Assembly: GCF_003667445.1 (NCBI RefSeq) | Contig: NZ_RCTF01000001.1 | Span: 1 to 64,000 of the forward strand | Direction: 5' to 3' | DNA: 64,000 nt | Source: Xanthobacter tagetidis | GTDB lineage: Bacteria > Pseudomonadota > Alphaproteobacteria > Rhizobiales > Xanthobacteraceae | In this document: piece after piece, positions 11,758 through 21,419 of the stretch | Layout: the number at the start of each line of letters is the position of its first letter | Position numbering within the stretch: the first letter of the stretch is position 1 | The notes under the pieces: model-generated | Told to the model about the DNA's origin: nothing | The model's database searches: none | The model's input: only the letters and a program-made list of their open reading frames with translations | Made by a program: the position numbers and the translations under genes

Positions 11758-11885
11758 CGTTTCCGGATCCCGCGCCGCACCGCCCCACAGTGCGTTGAAG
11801 CTGCGCGGCGCGCGCCCTAGATTGCAGTTCAAGACATCGCGCGGCGTGGCTCCCCGAGGCGCCGCCGCCAGGAGCACGCAGACCC

Positions 11886-13379
11886 ATGGCCGAGGCCGGC
11901 CCCCTTGATCCCGCCCCCCGCGCCCCGCGGCAGACGGCGCATGCCCGCATGGAGCCGCTGGCGCGGCTGCCGGTGTTCTTCGCTCTCCACGGCCGGCGCG
12001 TGCTGGTGGCGGGCGGCGGCGCGCCGGCGGTGTGGAAGGCGGAGCTGCTGTCGGCGGCCGGCGCGCGCGTCGAGGTGATCGCGCACGAGGTCTGCGAGGA
12101 CATGTGGCGCCTCGCGGGGGCGGCGCCGGACGGGCCGATGGCGATCCATGTGCGGCCCTGGCAGGCCGGCGACATCGACGGCGCCGCGCTCGCCATCTGC
12201 GACGCGGCCGACGACGCCGAGGCGCAGCGCTTCGCCGCCGCCGCCCGCGCTGCCGGGGTGCCGGTGAACGTGGTGGACAGGCCGGACTTCTGCGACTTCT
12301 CCTTCGGCGCCATCGTCAACCGCTCGCCGCTGGTGGTGGGCATCTCCACCGACGGCGCCGCACCGGTGTTCGGGCAGGCGGTGCGCGCCAAGATCGAGGC
12401 GCTGATGCCGGCCGGCTTCCGGGCCTGGGCGGAGGCCGCCAAGAGCTGGCGCCGCGCGGTGTCCGCGCTCGAATTGCCGTTCGCCGCACGGCGCGCCTTC
12501 TGGGAGCGCTTCGCAGCGCGCGCCCTCTCCGAGCCGAACCACGCGCCGACGCTGGCCGACCGCGACGCGCTGATTGCCGGCCTGGTCGCCGACGCCGCGC
12601 CCCATCGCGGCTCGGTGGTGCTGGTGGGCGCGGGGCCGGGCGATCCAGAGTTGCTCACGCTCAAGGCGGTGCGGGCGCTGCAATCGGCCGAGGTGGTGCT
12701 CTATGACGACCTGGTCTCCCCGGCCATCCTCGACTTCGCCCGCCGCGAGGCGAAGAAGATGCTGGTGGGCAAGACCGGCTACGGCCCCTCCTGCAAGCAG
12801 GACGACATCAACGCTTTGATGGTGGACCTCGCCAAGGAGGGCCGCCGGGTGGTGCGCCTCAAGGGCGGCGAGGCGATGATCTTCGGCCGCGCCGGCGAAG
12901 AGATCGCCTTTTGCCGCGCCGCCGGCATCGAGGTCGAGGTGGTGCCGGGCATTTCCTCGCCGCAGGGGGCGGCGAGCCGATTGGTGGCCTCGCTCACCCA
13001 CCGCGACCATGCGCGGCGGCTGCAGTTCGTCACCGCCCATGCGCGCGACGGCAAGCTGCCGAAGGACCTCGACTTCAAGGCGCTGAGCGACCCGGCCGCC
13101 ACCACCGTGGTCTACATGCCCCGCCGCACTTTGCCGGACCTCGTGGCGAACCTCGCCGCGGTGGGTGCGGACCTCGCGACGCCGGCGGTGGCGGTGTTCT
13201 CGGTGACGCGGCCGGAGGAGAGGATCGTGCCGGCCAGCCTCGGCACGCTGGCGGAAGCGGTGGAGCAGGCGGTGACGGAGGGGGCGGAAGGCCCCTGCCT
13301 CATCCTCTACGGCCACGCGCTGGCCGAGGCGACGGTGTTCGCGGCGCGGGCGCCGGAGGCGGTGCGCCTCGGCCTGTGA
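11886..13379 (+). CDS. cysG: Siroheme synthase CysG (uroporphyrinogen-III methyltransferase / precorrin-2 dehydrogenase-ferrochelatase)
   Basis: A 497-residue multifunctional enzyme converting uroporphyrinogen III to siroheme, the cofactor of sulfite and nitrite reductases. The N-terminal half is the precorrin-2 dehydrogenase/ferrochelatase (nucleotide loop RVLVAGGGAPAVWKAELL near residues 39-56; VNRSPLVVGISTDGAAPVFGQ). The C-terminal half is the SAM-dependent methyltransferase (VLVGAGPGDPELLTLKA; GKTGYGPSCKQ; VVRLKGGEAMIFGRAGEE; EVVPGISS). The start is ATG 11886, with an internal ATG at 11950 (MEPLARLPVFF) as an alternative matching the usual family start. The end is three bases from the convergent MBL gene. 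No sulfite-reductase genes follow in this window. Confidence 0.95.
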   Translation: MAEAGPLDPAPRAPRQTAHARMEPLARLPVFFALHGRRVLVAGGGAPAVWKAELLSAAGARVEVIAHEVCEDMWRLAGAAPDGPMAIHVRPWQAGDIDGAALAICDAADDAEAQRFAAAARAAGVPVNVVDRPDFCDFSFGAIVNRSPLVVGISTDGAAPVFGQAVRAKIEALMPAGFRAWAEAAKSWRRAVSALELPFAARRAFWERFAARALSEPNHAPTLADRDALIAGLVADAAPHRGSVVLVGAGPGDPELLTLKAVRALQSAEVVLYDDLVSPAILDFARREAKKMLVGKTGYGPSCKQDDINALMVDLAKEGRRVVRLKGGEAMIFGRAGEEIAFCRAAGIEVEVVPGISSPQGAASRLVASLTHRDHARRLQFVTAHARDGKLPKDLDFKALSDPAATTVVYMPRRTLPDLVANLAAVGADLATPAVAVFSVTRPEERIVPASLGTLAEAVEQAVTEGAEGPCLILYGHALAEATVFAARAPEAVRLGL

Positions 13380-13382
13380 TCC

Positions 13383-14381
13383 TCAGGCCCGCACGAAGGT
13401 CCACACGCCCCCCTCTTCGCCCTGAACCAGCAAGCCCCTGAAGACCAGGTGGCGCAGGTGTGCCAGCGCCTCGCTGAGGCCGAAGCCGGTCTGCTCCAAG
13501 GGCAGCGGGCGGAACAGCACCTGGAGCGTGTCCATGGCGGTGCGCGGCACGGTGCAGAACTCCATCAGCCGGTCGAGCCGCTCGGCATGATGCGCCTTCA
13601 GCGCCGCGATGCGCGCATGGAGCCCGTCGAACGGCGCGCCGTGGGAGGGCAGCACGTGCGTGTCCGCGGGCAGCACCTCGAACGTGCCGAGCGAGCGCAG
13701 GAAGGCCGCAAGGTTGTCGGCGCGCGGATCGGACGGCTGCACGCCGATATGGGGCGAGATGTGGCCGAGGATCTGGTCCGCCGCGATCAACAGGCCGCGC
13801 GCGGGCGAATGGAGGCACACCATTTCCGGCGCGTGCCCCTCGCCGATCATCACCTGCCACTGCGTGCCCGCCATTTCGAGCACGTCGCCGGCGGCAATGC
13901 GCATGTAGCGGCGCGGCAGCGGGCCGACCCACTTGGGATAGAGCATGCCGCGCTTCGGCAGAAAGTCGAGGAACGCCTCGGGCGCCCCGGCGCACCGGCA
14001 GTGGGCGACGAGGCTCGCCATCTCGGCCTCAGCGTCCTCCCGCAGGAACACGTTGGCCTGGAGCCACTCGGTGCGGCTCATGTGCAGCTCGGCGCCGGTG
14101 CGCTCCTGGAGGAAGCCCGTGAGGCCGATATGGTCGGGGTGGAAGTGGGTGACGATGAGCCGCGCCACCGGCGCACCGCCGAGCCGCGGGTCGGCCAGGA
14201 CGCGGGTGAAGATGTCGCGCGTGCGCGCATCGTCCACGCCCGAATCGATCAGCGTCCAGCCGTCGTCGCCCGAGAGCAGCCAGGCGCTCACCTCGCGCGG
14301 CGGAAAGGGCAAGGGCACCTCGACCCTGAGGATGCCGGGCGCCACCGCGCTCAGCTCGGGCGCCTCACTCAAAACCGTCAT
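13383..14381 (-). CDS. MBL-fold metallo-hydrolase
   Basis: A 332-residue cytoplasmic metallo-beta-lactamase-fold protein. The metal-binding motif reads THFHPDH (residues near 84-90), with later ligands in GEGHAPEM, ADQIL and the C-terminal SHGAPF, as in glyoxalase-II-like thioester hydrolases. A winged-helix-like C-terminal segment (residues ~260-330, with EALAHLRHLVFRGLL) is common in the subgroup near acyl-CoA genes. The start is ATG 14381; a longer upstream frame lacks family character. It lies just upstream of the beta-oxidation operon on the same strand but with a 255-base gap, so it may be separate. The substrate is unknown. Confidence 0.85.
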   Translation of the reverse strand: MTVLSEAPELSAVAPGILRVEVPLPFPPREVSAWLLSGDDGWTLIDSGVDDARTRDIFTRVLADPRLGGAPVARLIVTHFHPDHIGLTGFLQERTGAELHMSRTEWLQANVFLREDAEAEMASLVAHCRCAGAPEAFLDFLPKRGMLYPKWVGPLPRRYMRIAAGDVLEMAGTQWQVMIGEGHAPEMVCLHSPARGLLIAADQILGHISPHIGVQPSDPRADNLAAFLRSLGTFEVLPADTHVLPSHGAPFDGLHARIAALKAHHAERLDRLMEFCTVPRTAMDTLQVLFRPLPLEQTGFGLSEALAHLRHLVFRGLLVQGEEGGVWTFVRA

Positions 14382-14636
14382 TGTCGTCCCGCCTCTTCCC
14401 GCCATCGCGGCCGGAAAGCGGTCGTGACAGCCACCCGGGGCCAATCCGTTGCCCCGCACCATGCTGATTGCCGCCGGCAAGGCAACGTCAAATGTGCGCC
14501 GGCCGGTCACCGCGTGGTCGCCGCCTCGCCCGCGTGCCCCCTCCCGCCTTGAGCGGTTGTCCCCTCCCCAACCCTCCCCCGCACGCGGGAGAGGGAGCCG
14601 GGTCCGGGCAGCCCCCGTGCGCCAGCCCTCCGGGGC

Positions 14637-16712
14637 TCAGCCGCGCCAGTCGGCGAAGCTCCGTCCCGCGCGCGCGAGTTCCACCAGCAGCGGCGCCGGC
14701 TCCGATCCCGCTCCGCCGGCCGCGTGGGCCGCCTCCATCTCGCGGAGCACCGCGCCAAGGCCCATGGCGTCGGCGGCGAACATCGGACCGCCCTTGAGGC
14801 GCGGAAAGCCGTAGCCGTTGACGAAGACGAGGTCGATGTCGGAGGCGCGCAGCGCGATGCCTTCCTCCAGCGCCTTCGCGCCCTCGTTCGCCATCACGGC
14901 CAGCAGCCGGCGCTGGATCTGGTCCGGCGTGAAGGCGCGCGGCGCGATCTTCTTCTCCGCCCGCGCCGCGGCGATCATCGCGGCCACGGCTGGATCAGCC
15001 GAAGCCGCCCCTGCCGTGTCATAGGCATACCAGCCGGCGCCCGACTTGCGGCCGAGACGGCCCGCCTCCACCAGGTGGTCGGCGACCGCCACATAGCGCT
15101 CCGCCGGATCGCGGGTGGCCGCGCGGCGCTTGCGCATGGCGTAGCCGATATCGAGGCCGGACAGGTCGGAGACCGCGAACACGCCCATGGCGAAGCCGTA
15201 GGCCTGTAGCGCCGCGTCCACCTCCTGCGGCGACGCGCCGTCCTCCACCAGATATTCCGCGTGCCGCCGGTAGGCCGCATAGATGCGGTTGCCGATGAAG
15301 CCGTCGCCATTGCCGGCCACCACCGGCTGCTTGCCCATGCGCTTGGCGAGCGCCAGCGCGGTGGCGAGCGCATCCGGCGCGCTCGCTTTGCCGCGCACCA
15401 CCTCCAGCAGCCGCATGACGTTGGCGGGGGCGAAGAAGTGCAGGCCCACCACGTCCTCAGGGCGGGCGGTGGCGGCGGCGATGGCGTCGAGGTCGAGATA
15501 GGAGGTGTTGCTGGCGAGCACCGCGCCGGGCTTCGCCACCTGGTCGAGCCGGCGGAAGATGTCCTGCTTCACCGCCATGTCCTCGAACGCCGCCTCGATC
15601 ACCAGGTCAGCCCCGGCCAGCGCCTGCCAGTCGGGGGTGGCATTAATGGCGGCGAGGCGCCGGTCCGCCTCGGCCTGGGAGAGGCGGGCGCTCTTGACCG
15701 GCCGCTCGTAAAGCCCGCGCACGCGCGCGAGGCCGGCATCGGCGGCCTCCGCGTCGCGCTCCACCAGGGTCACGGCGAGGCCCGAATCGGCGAGCGACAC
15801 GGCGATGCCGGCGCCCATGGTGCCGGCGCCGATGACCGCCGTTTGGGCGAAGGGACGTGCCTTGGCGCCGTCGAGGCCGGGCACCCGGCCCGCCTCGCGC
15901 TCGGCGAAGAAGAGATGGCGCAGCGCCTTCGCCGCGTCGCTCTCGCGCAGCCTGAGGAAGGTGGCGCGCTCGTCCGCCATGCCGTCCGCAAAGGCCGCGG
16001 CGCGGCTCGCGCGCACCACGCGCACCGCCTCGGCGATGGCGGGGACGCCCTTCGCGCCCTTCAGCGCGGCGGCGGCCGCCGCCTCTTCGCGCGCCGCATC
16101 GCCGGCGGGCACCGGAAGCTGCGACAGGCGCCGCTTGGGGGCGTGCGGCGCGCGGGCGATGGCGGCGGCGAGAAGGTCGCCCTCCACCACCTCGTCCACG
16201 ATGCCCAGCGCCAGCGCCTCCGGCGCCTTGAGGATGCGGCCCTCGCTGACGAGCGCGATGGCCTCCGCGATGCCCACGAGGCGCGGCAGGCGCTGGGTGC
16301 CGCCGGCGCCGGGAATGATGCCGAGCCGGGTCTCGGTGAGCCCCACCAGCGCCTTCGGGCTGGCGAGCCGCAGGTCGCAGCCGAGCGCCAGCTCGCAGCC
16401 GCCGCCAAGCGCCGCGCCGTCGATGGCCGCCACCACGGGCTTGTCCAGCGCCTCGAAGGCCGCGATCACGTCGGGCACGAAGGGCTCGTCCGGCGGCAGG
16501 TTCATCTCGCGGATGTCGGCGCCGGCGACGAAGCGGCCCGGCCCGCCGCTCAGCACCACGGCGGCGACATCCGGGTCCGCCGCGAGCGCCGCCGCGGCGG
16601 CGGCGAGGCCGTCGCGCACGCCTTTCGAGAGGGCGTTCACCGGCGCATGGTCGATCGTCACCACCGCCACCGAACCGTGGCGCTCGATGCGCACGGGCAA
16701 GGTCGCCGCCAT
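14637..16712 (-). CDS. Bifunctional enoyl-CoA hydratase / 3-hydroxyacyl-CoA dehydrogenase (FadB/FadJ-like)
   Basis: The 691-residue protein hydrates 2-enoyl-CoA and oxidises the resulting 3-hydroxyacyl-CoA. Residues 1-~190 are a crotonase domain with the oxyanion site GGGCEL and both catalytic glutamates (Glu107 and Glu127, matching Glu144 and Glu164 of rat hydratase). The NAD-binding motif GAGTMGAG is at 295-302, followed by the dehydrogenase catalytic region (SNTSYLDLD; GLHFFAPANVMRLLEVV, with its His) and C-terminal helical domains. It lies two bases downstream of the 3-oxoadipyl-CoA-type thiolase and is the last gene of the acyl-CoA dehydrogenase-thiolase-FadB operon. All residues for both activities appear intact, in contrast with the other hydratases nearby. 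Confidence 0.94.
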   Translation of the reverse strand: MAATLPVRIERHGSVAVVTIDHAPVNALSKGVRDGLAAAAAALAADPDVAAVVLSGGPGRFVAGADIREMNLPPDEPFVPDVIAAFEALDKPVVAAIDGAALGGGCELALGCDLRLASPKALVGLTETRLGIIPGAGGTQRLPRLVGIAEAIALVSEGRILKAPEALALGIVDEVVEGDLLAAAIARAPHAPKRRLSQLPVPAGDAAREEAAAAAALKGAKGVPAIAEAVRVVRASRAAAFADGMADERATFLRLRESDAAKALRHLFFAEREAGRVPGLDGAKARPFAQTAVIGAGTMGAGIAVSLADSGLAVTLVERDAEAADAGLARVRGLYERPVKSARLSQAEADRRLAAINATPDWQALAGADLVIEAAFEDMAVKQDIFRRLDQVAKPGAVLASNTSYLDLDAIAAATARPEDVVGLHFFAPANVMRLLEVVRGKASAPDALATALALAKRMGKQPVVAGNGDGFIGNRIYAAYRRHAEYLVEDGASPQEVDAALQAYGFAMGVFAVSDLSGLDIGYAMRKRRAATRDPAERYVAVADHLVEAGRLGRKSGAGWYAYDTAGAASADPAVAAMIAAARAEKKIAPRAFTPDQIQRRLLAVMANEGAKALEEGIALRASDIDLVFVNGYGFPRLKGGPMFAADAMGLGAVLREMEAAHAAGGAGSEPAPLLVELARAGRSFADWRG

Positions 16713-16714
16713 GT

Positions 16715-17923
16715 TCACACCCGCTCGATGAGGGCGGCGATGCCCTGGCCGACGCCGATGCACATGGTGGCCACCGCCCGCTTCTGCCCGCGCCTCTCCA
16801 GCGCGTTCACGGCGGTCATGGCGAGCCGCGCGCCGGACATGCCGAGCGGATGGCCGAGCGCGATGGCGCCGCCATGCGGGTTCACATGCTCCGCATCGTC
16901 CGGAAGGCCGAGCTGGCGCAGCACCGCCAGCGCCTGGGAGGCGAACGCTTCGTTCAGCTCGATCACGTCGATGTCGGCGAGCGCGAGAGAGTTCTTCGCC
17001 AGGAGCTTGGTGGTGGCCGGCGCCGGGCCGATGCCCATGATGCGCGGTGGAACGCCCGCCTGCACCACCGACACCACGCGGGCGCGCGGGGTGAGGCCAT
17101 ACTTTTTCGCAGCTTCGGCCGAGGCGAGGATCAGCGCGCCCGCGCCGTCATTGACGCCGGAGGCGTTGCCGGCGGTGACGGTACCGCCCTCCTTGCGGAA
17201 CGGCGTCTTGAGCGCGGCGAGCTGCTCCAGCGTGGTGTCGCCGCGCGGATGCTCGTCCGCCTCCACGCGCACCACGGCGCCCTTCCTGCCCTTGATCTCG
17301 ATGGGCGCGATCTCGCGGGCGAAGAAGCCCGCCTCCTGCGCCGCCTTGGTGCGCTGCTGCGAGCGGTAGGCGAACAAGTCCTGGTCGGCGCGGCCGATCT
17401 GGAAGTCGGCGGCCACGTTCTCGCCGGTCTCGGGCATGGAATCGACGCCGTATTGCGCCTTCATCAGCGGGTTCACGAAGCGCCAGCCGATGGTGGTGTC
17501 GTAGATCTCGTTCTGGCGCGCGAAGGCCTCGCTCGCCTTGCCCATGACGAAGGGCGCGCGGGTCATGCTCTCCACCCCGCCGGCGATCACGAGGTCGGCG
17601 TCGCCGGTCATGATGGCGCGGGCGGCGATGCCCACCGCGTCGAGCCCCGAGCCGCACAGGCGGTTGACCGTGGTGCCGGGCGCGCTGACCGGCAGGCCGG
17701 CGAGCAGCGCCGCCATCCGCGCCACGTCACGATTGTCCTCGCCCGCCTGGTTGGCGCAGCCGAACACCACGTCGTCCAGCGCCTCCCAGTCGACGCCCGG
17801 ATGGCGCGCCGCGAGGACCCGGATGGGATGGGCGGCGAGGTCGTCCGTCCGCACGTCCTTGAGGGCGCCGGCATAGCGGCCGATGGGCGTGCGCGCGAAG
17901 TCGCAGATGAAGGCGTCGGTCAT
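16715..17923 (-). CDS. pcaF: 3-oxoadipyl-CoA thiolase-type acetyl-CoA acyltransferase
   Basis: A 402-residue thiolase expected to cleave 3-oxoadipyl-CoA to succinyl-CoA and acetyl-CoA. It closely follows PcaF/PaaJ from memory: [14 protein letters not shown] at the N-terminus, [21 protein letters not shown] with nucleophile Cys90, [42 protein letters not shown] with His358, and CIGVGQG with Cys388. PcaF proteins act in beta-ketoadipate or phenylacetate pathways and in adipate beta-oxidation (DcaF). No aromatic-ring genes are nearby; the neighbours are an acyl-CoA dehydrogenase upstream and a FadB-like enzyme downstream, which fits dicarboxylic acid beta-oxidation. A closely related substrate such as a substituted 3-oxodicarboxyl-CoA is possible. 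Confidence 0.9.
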   Translation of the reverse strand: MTDAFICDFARTPIGRYAGALKDVRTDDLAAHPIRVLAARHPGVDWEALDDVVFGCANQAGEDNRDVARMAALLAGLPVSAPGTTVNRLCGSGLDAVGIAARAIMTGDADLVIAGGVESMTRAPFVMGKASEAFARQNEIYDTTIGWRFVNPLMKAQYGVDSMPETGENVAADFQIGRADQDLFAYRSQQRTKAAQEAGFFAREIAPIEIKGRKGAVVRVEADEHPRGDTTLEQLAALKTPFRKEGGTVTAGNASGVNDGAGALILASAEAAKKYGLTPRARVVSVVQAGVPPRIMGIGPAPATTKLLAKNSLALADIDVIELNEAFASQALAVLRQLGLPDDAEHVNPHGGAIALGHPLGMSGARLAMTAVNALERRGQKRAVATMCIGVGQGIAALIERV

Positions 17924-17967
17924 GGGTGTCCTCCGGCGCTTTGGGCGCGCTCAGCTCTTGGTCTTGC

Positions 17968-19116
17968 TCAGGTCTTCTTGCCCAGCAGCTCGCGGGCGAT
18001 GATGAGCTGCTGAATCTGGGTCGTGCCCTCGTAGAGGCGGAACAGGCGCACGTCACGGAAGAACCGCTCCACCGCATAGTCCGCCATGTAGCCGGCGCCG
18101 CCGTGGATCTGCACCGCCCGGTCGGCGACGCGGCCGACCATCTCGGAGGCGAACATCTTGCAGGCCGACGCCTCGATGGTGACGTTCTCGCCCGCATCAC
18201 GCTTGCGCGCGGCGTCGAGCACCATGGAGCGGGCGGCATAGGTCTCCGCATAGCTGTCGGCGAGCAGCGCCTGCACGAGCTGGAACTCGGCGATGGGACG
18301 GCCGAATTGCCGCCGCTCGGCGGCATAGCCGACGCCGAGCTCGATGAGCCGCGTCGCCGCACCGACGCACACCGCCGCGATGTGCAGGCGGCCCTTGTCG
18401 AGCACCCGCATGGCGATGCGGAAGCCCTGGCCCTCCGCGCCGATGATGGCCTCGGCGGGCACCACGCAGTCCTCGAACATCACGTCGCAGGTGTGGGCGC
18501 CGCGCTGGCCCATCTTGCGGTCGAACGGGCCGAGCGAGAGGCCGGGCGCGCCGCGCTCGACGAGGAAGCAGGAGATGCCGCCCGCGCCCGGCGTGTCGGA
18601 GGTGCGCGCCATGACGGTGAACAGCCCGGCCTCGGGTGCGTTGGTGATGTAGCGCTTGGTGCCGTTGATGACCCAGCTGCCGTCGTCGCGCCGCACCGCG
18701 CGGGTGCGCAGCGAGGCGGCGTCCGAGCCGGCGTCCGGCTCGGTGAGCGCGAAGGAGGCGACGAGGTCGCCGCTGGCGAGGCGCGGCAGATAGCGCGCGC
18801 GCTGCGCCTCGGTGCCCGCCAGCACGATGGCCTGCGATCCGATGCCGATATTGGTGCCCACCGCCGAGCGGAAGGCCGGCGAAGCGCGGCACAGCTCCAT
18901 GACGATCTCCACCTCCTCGGCCATGGAGAGGCCGAGGCCGCCCCACTCCTCGGGGATGGAGAGGCCGTAGAGCCCCAGCTCGCGCATCTGCGCAAGGATG
19001 GCAGGGTCGATGGCGTCGGCCTCCGCCACGGCGGCCTCGGCCGGGATCAGCCGCTCGTCCACGAAGCGGCGCACGGTGTCCTTGAGGAGCGCGAAGGTTT
19101 CTTGATCCAGCGCCAT
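17968..19116 (-). CDS. Acyl-CoA dehydrogenase (canonical active site)
   Basis: The 382-residue FAD enzyme introduces the 2,3-double bond into an acyl-CoA. Signatures are FALTEPDAGSDAASLRTRA (residues ~122-140), the GTKRYITN FAD/substrate region (152-159), QFGRP, QIHGGAGYM (336-344) and LYEGTTQIQ (361-369), with catalytic base Glu363 at the usual position. It is the first gene of the leftward operon, followed after 44 bases by the 3-oxoadipyl-CoA-type thiolase and then the hydratase/dehydrogenase, so the operon encodes a complete beta-oxidation turn. The promoter faces the ligase gene across a 185-base divergent region that holds one copy of the shared operator motif. Substrate could be adipyl-CoA or a related dicarboxyl-CoA (inference). 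Confidence 0.93.
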   Translation of the reverse strand: MALDQETFALLKDTVRRFVDERLIPAEAAVAEADAIDPAILAQMRELGLYGLSIPEEWGGLGLSMAEEVEIVMELCRASPAFRSAVGTNIGIGSQAIVLAGTEAQRARYLPRLASGDLVASFALTEPDAGSDAASLRTRAVRRDDGSWVINGTKRYITNAPEAGLFTVMARTSDTPGAGGISCFLVERGAPGLSLGPFDRKMGQRGAHTCDVMFEDCVVPAEAIIGAEGQGFRIAMRVLDKGRLHIAAVCVGAATRLIELGVGYAAERRQFGRPIAEFQLVQALLADSYAETYAARSMVLDAARKRDAGENVTIEASACKMFASEMVGRVADRAVQIHGGAGYMADYAVERFFRDVRLFRLYEGTTQIQQLIIARELLGKKT

Positions 19117-19215
19117 AGGGCGCCCTCCCCGTGATGCTGGGTTGGAGGTGCGGGGTTTTCCTTTGGCGGAAGGGGTATCGGACTTTGCTCGCCAAGTCCA
19201 GATTCTGATCCGTTA

Positions 19216-19237
19216 TGCGGAACGCATTTTTATTTTG
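19216..19237 (+). promoter_or_regulatory. Proposed IclR operator, site 1
   Basis: Core TGCGGAACGCATTTT at 19216-19230, matching TGCGGAAC-N2-ATTTT at two other divergent promoters (26496 and 33393). Here the core overlaps a short inverted repeat, ATGCG-GAA-CGCAT, and has a left half TCCG five bases before CGGA. It sits between the acyl-CoA dehydrogenase operon and the ligase/CoA-transferase operon. Confidence 0.6.
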
Positions 19238-19301
19238 TTGATTTCAGTCCAGTCCCGATTATCAGTTTGTCATCACGCCGCGCCAGCCGGAAGGATGCTC
19301 C

Positions 19302-21419
19302 GTGTCTCTCGCCAAGCTGATCGACCCTGACACTATCGCCATCGTCGGCGTTTCCACCCGGAAGGCCGCCTTCCAGGTGGGCGGGCGCGCCATCTTCGAT
19401 CACTTGCGGCTGCACGGCTACGACCGGCGCATCGACCTCGTGACCCGCGAGAAGGCGGTCATCGACGGCGTCGAGACGATCACCAGCCTTTCCGAACTCT
19501 CCCATGTACCGGACTGCGTAGTGGTCTCGGTGCCGGCGGATGACGTCTACGCCACCGTCGAGGAGGCGCTCGGCCTCGGGGTGCGGGCGTTCATGGTGAT
19601 CACCGGCGGCTTCTCCGAATCGGGCGAGGAGGGCGCTACCAAGCAGGCGCGCCTCGCCGCCCTGGTGCGTCGCCATGGCGCGGCGATGCTCGGCCCCAAC
19701 ACCACCGGCTTCGTCAATCTCGGCCGGCGTGTCGCCATGAGCTCCACCAGCCGCATAACCGCGAGCCTGCCGCGGCCGGGTGTGGTCGGGCTCGTGGTGC
19801 AGAGCGGCGCGCTCGGCAGCGCGCTGATGGAGGAAGCCGAGCGTGCCGGCATTGGCCTCAGCCACGTCATCTCCACCGGAAACGAAGCCGCGACCGGCGT
19901 CGCCGACTTCGTCCAGTTCCTCACCGACGATCCGGCAACGCGTGCCATCGCGCTCTATGTGGAAGGCATCCGCGAGAGCAGCCGGCTGCTGGCCGCGGCA
20001 CGCAGCGCCCATGCCGCCGGGAAGCCGGTGGTACTCTACAAGGCCGGCCGCTCGGAAGCCGGACGGCGCACGGCGGCGGGCCATACCGGCGCGCTCATGG
20101 GTGCGCGCGGCGCATATGAGGCGGCGGTGCGCCAGCTCGGCTGGGTGGACGTAGCCGCCATCGAGGACCTTCTGCCGGTGGCGCAATATGTGGCGACTGC
20201 CGGCGTCACCCGCAGCCTCGGCATCCTCACCGTCTCCGGCGGCTACGGCGGCTGCGTTGCCGATGCGCTGGAGAGCAGCGGCGCCGTCACCCTCCCCTCG
20301 CCTGCCGAGGCGACGGTGGCGCGCATGCGCAGCGACATCCCGGCCTTCCTCTCCACCCGCAACCCGGTGGACATCGCGGGCACGCCGTTCCGCCGCCCCG
20401 AGGGCTTCGCCACCTGCCTCGACGCCTTCGCCGACGATCCCGCTTTCGACGGCATCGCGGTGGCGAACACCCCCATCATTCCGCCTTGGGCGGAGGCCGT
20501 GGCCGACGCAATGCTCGCCGCCGGACGACGTACCGGCAAACCGATCTCGCTGGTCTCACCGTCGGACATCTTCAACGGCGCTCAGCTGGGACGGCTGCGC
20601 CAAGAGGGAGTTCCGGTATTCACCCGCATCGACACCTTCGTGGCGGCGGTGGCGGGCGCCGCCACGGTCGACGCGGCGCGGCGCGCCCCCTCCCGTCTGC
20701 TGCGCGAGGGCCGGACCGGGAGCGAGGCGCCGCGCCTCGACGGCGCACCGATCCCACTCAGCGAAGCCGCGAGCAAGAAGGTGCTGAAAGATCGCGGGCT
20801 CGCCTTTCCGCGCGAGGCATTCGTGCCCGGTGCTGACCCGGCGGCGCTCCTCCTCGCCGCCCGCGAGGTGGGCTACCCGGTGACGCTGAAGGGCATGGCC
20901 GCCGGGGTGGTCCACAAGTCCGAACTCGGCCTCGTAGCGGTGGCGCTGCCCGACGCGGCGGCGCTCCAAGCGAGGCTCGCGACGATGCTCCAGAGTGTCG
21001 AGACGCACGCCCTGACGCTCGAAGGGTTCCTCCTGGCCGAGACCGTCCGCCCGCAGGCCGAGGTGATCCTTGGCCTCGGCCTCGACCCGGAGTTCGGCCC
21101 CACCCTCACCTTCGGCGCCGGCGGCATCTATACCGAGATCATGCGCGACGTGGCGGTGCGCCTTCTGCCCCTGGACCGCGAGGAGGTCGCCGCCATGATC
21201 CGCAGCTGCCGCATCTCGGCGCTGCTTGAGGGCGCGCGCGGGCTGCCGGCGCTGGACATGGAGGCGCTCATCGACCTCACGATCGCAGTCGCCGACCTGG
21301 CACCCGGCCTCGGCGAGGACTTCGCCGGCCTGGAGCTCAATCCGGTCGGCGTAGGACGCGCCGGCGAAGGCGCGTGGATTCTCGACGCCACTGTGTTCCG
21401 CATGGGCGCGCTTTCGTGA
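19302..21419 (+). CDS. NDP-forming acyl-CoA ligase (acetate--CoA ligase/ACD family, fused alpha-beta)
   Basis: A 705-residue ligase that activates a carboxylic acid to its CoA thioester using a phospho-histidine relay. Residues ~5-140 form the CoA-binding domain (IAIVGVSTR; VVVSVPADDVYATVEEAL; GPNTTGFVNL). The succinyl-CoA-ligase-like domains follow, with the catalytic His261 in AAGHTGALMG. The C-terminal third (residues ~490-700) is an ATP-grasp subdomain (GYPVTLKGMAAGVVHKSELGLV; LELNPVGV). The start is GTG 19302, preceded by GGAAGGA; the nearby ATG at 19295 is out of frame. Its stop overlaps the CoA-transferase start by four bases. It likely activates the imported substrate or a pathway acid. 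Confidence 0.88.
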   Translation: MSLAKLIDPDTIAIVGVSTRKAAFQVGGRAIFDHLRLHGYDRRIDLVTREKAVIDGVETITSLSELSHVPDCVVVSVPADDVYATVEEALGLGVRAFMVITGGFSESGEEGATKQARLAALVRRHGAAMLGPNTTGFVNLGRRVAMSSTSRITASLPRPGVVGLVVQSGALGSALMEEAERAGIGLSHVISTGNEAATGVADFVQFLTDDPATRAIALYVEGIRESSRLLAAARSAHAAGKPVVLYKAGRSEAGRRTAAGHTGALMGARGAYEAAVRQLGWVDVAAIEDLLPVAQYVATAGVTRSLGILTVSGGYGGCVADALESSGAVTLPSPAEATVARMRSDIPAFLSTRNPVDIAGTPFRRPEGFATCLDAFADDPAFDGIAVANTPIIPPWAEAVADAMLAAGRRTGKPISLVSPSDIFNGAQLGRLRQEGVPVFTRIDTFVAAVAGAATVDAARRAPSRLLREGRTGSEAPRLDGAPIPLSEAASKKVLKDRGLAFPREAFVPGADPAALLLAAREVGYPVTLKGMAAGVVHKSELGLVAVALPDAAALQARLATMLQSVETHALTLEGFLLAETVRPQAEVILGLGLDPEFGPTLTFGAGGIYTEIMRDVAVRLLPLDREEVAAMIRSCRISALLEGARGLPALDMEALIDLTIAVADLAPGLGEDFAGLELNPVGVGRAGEGAWILDATVFRMGALS

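Larger units (their letters stand above)
11416..11885. other. Intergenic region with three palindromic repeat units
   Basis: This 470-base gap between maeB and cysG contains no plausible gene. It carries two direct copies and one inverted copy of a 31-base palindromic element, listed separately. The remainder would hold the cysG promoter close to 11886. Confidence 0.6.

Noticed and set aside
13383..14381. Beta-lactamase antibiotic resistance gene
   Set aside because: The fold motif is that of general MBL hydrolases; no signal peptide and no class B lactamase features.
14571..14597. CCCTCCCC-GCACGCGGG inverted repeat as a terminator, also near 41843
   Set aside because: The stem is imperfect and no T-run follows; more likely a common intergenic sequence of this genome.
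15261..17369. 702-aa + strand frame spanning the FadB-like and thiolase genes
   Set aside because: Runs antisense across two conserved genes and has shadow-type composition.
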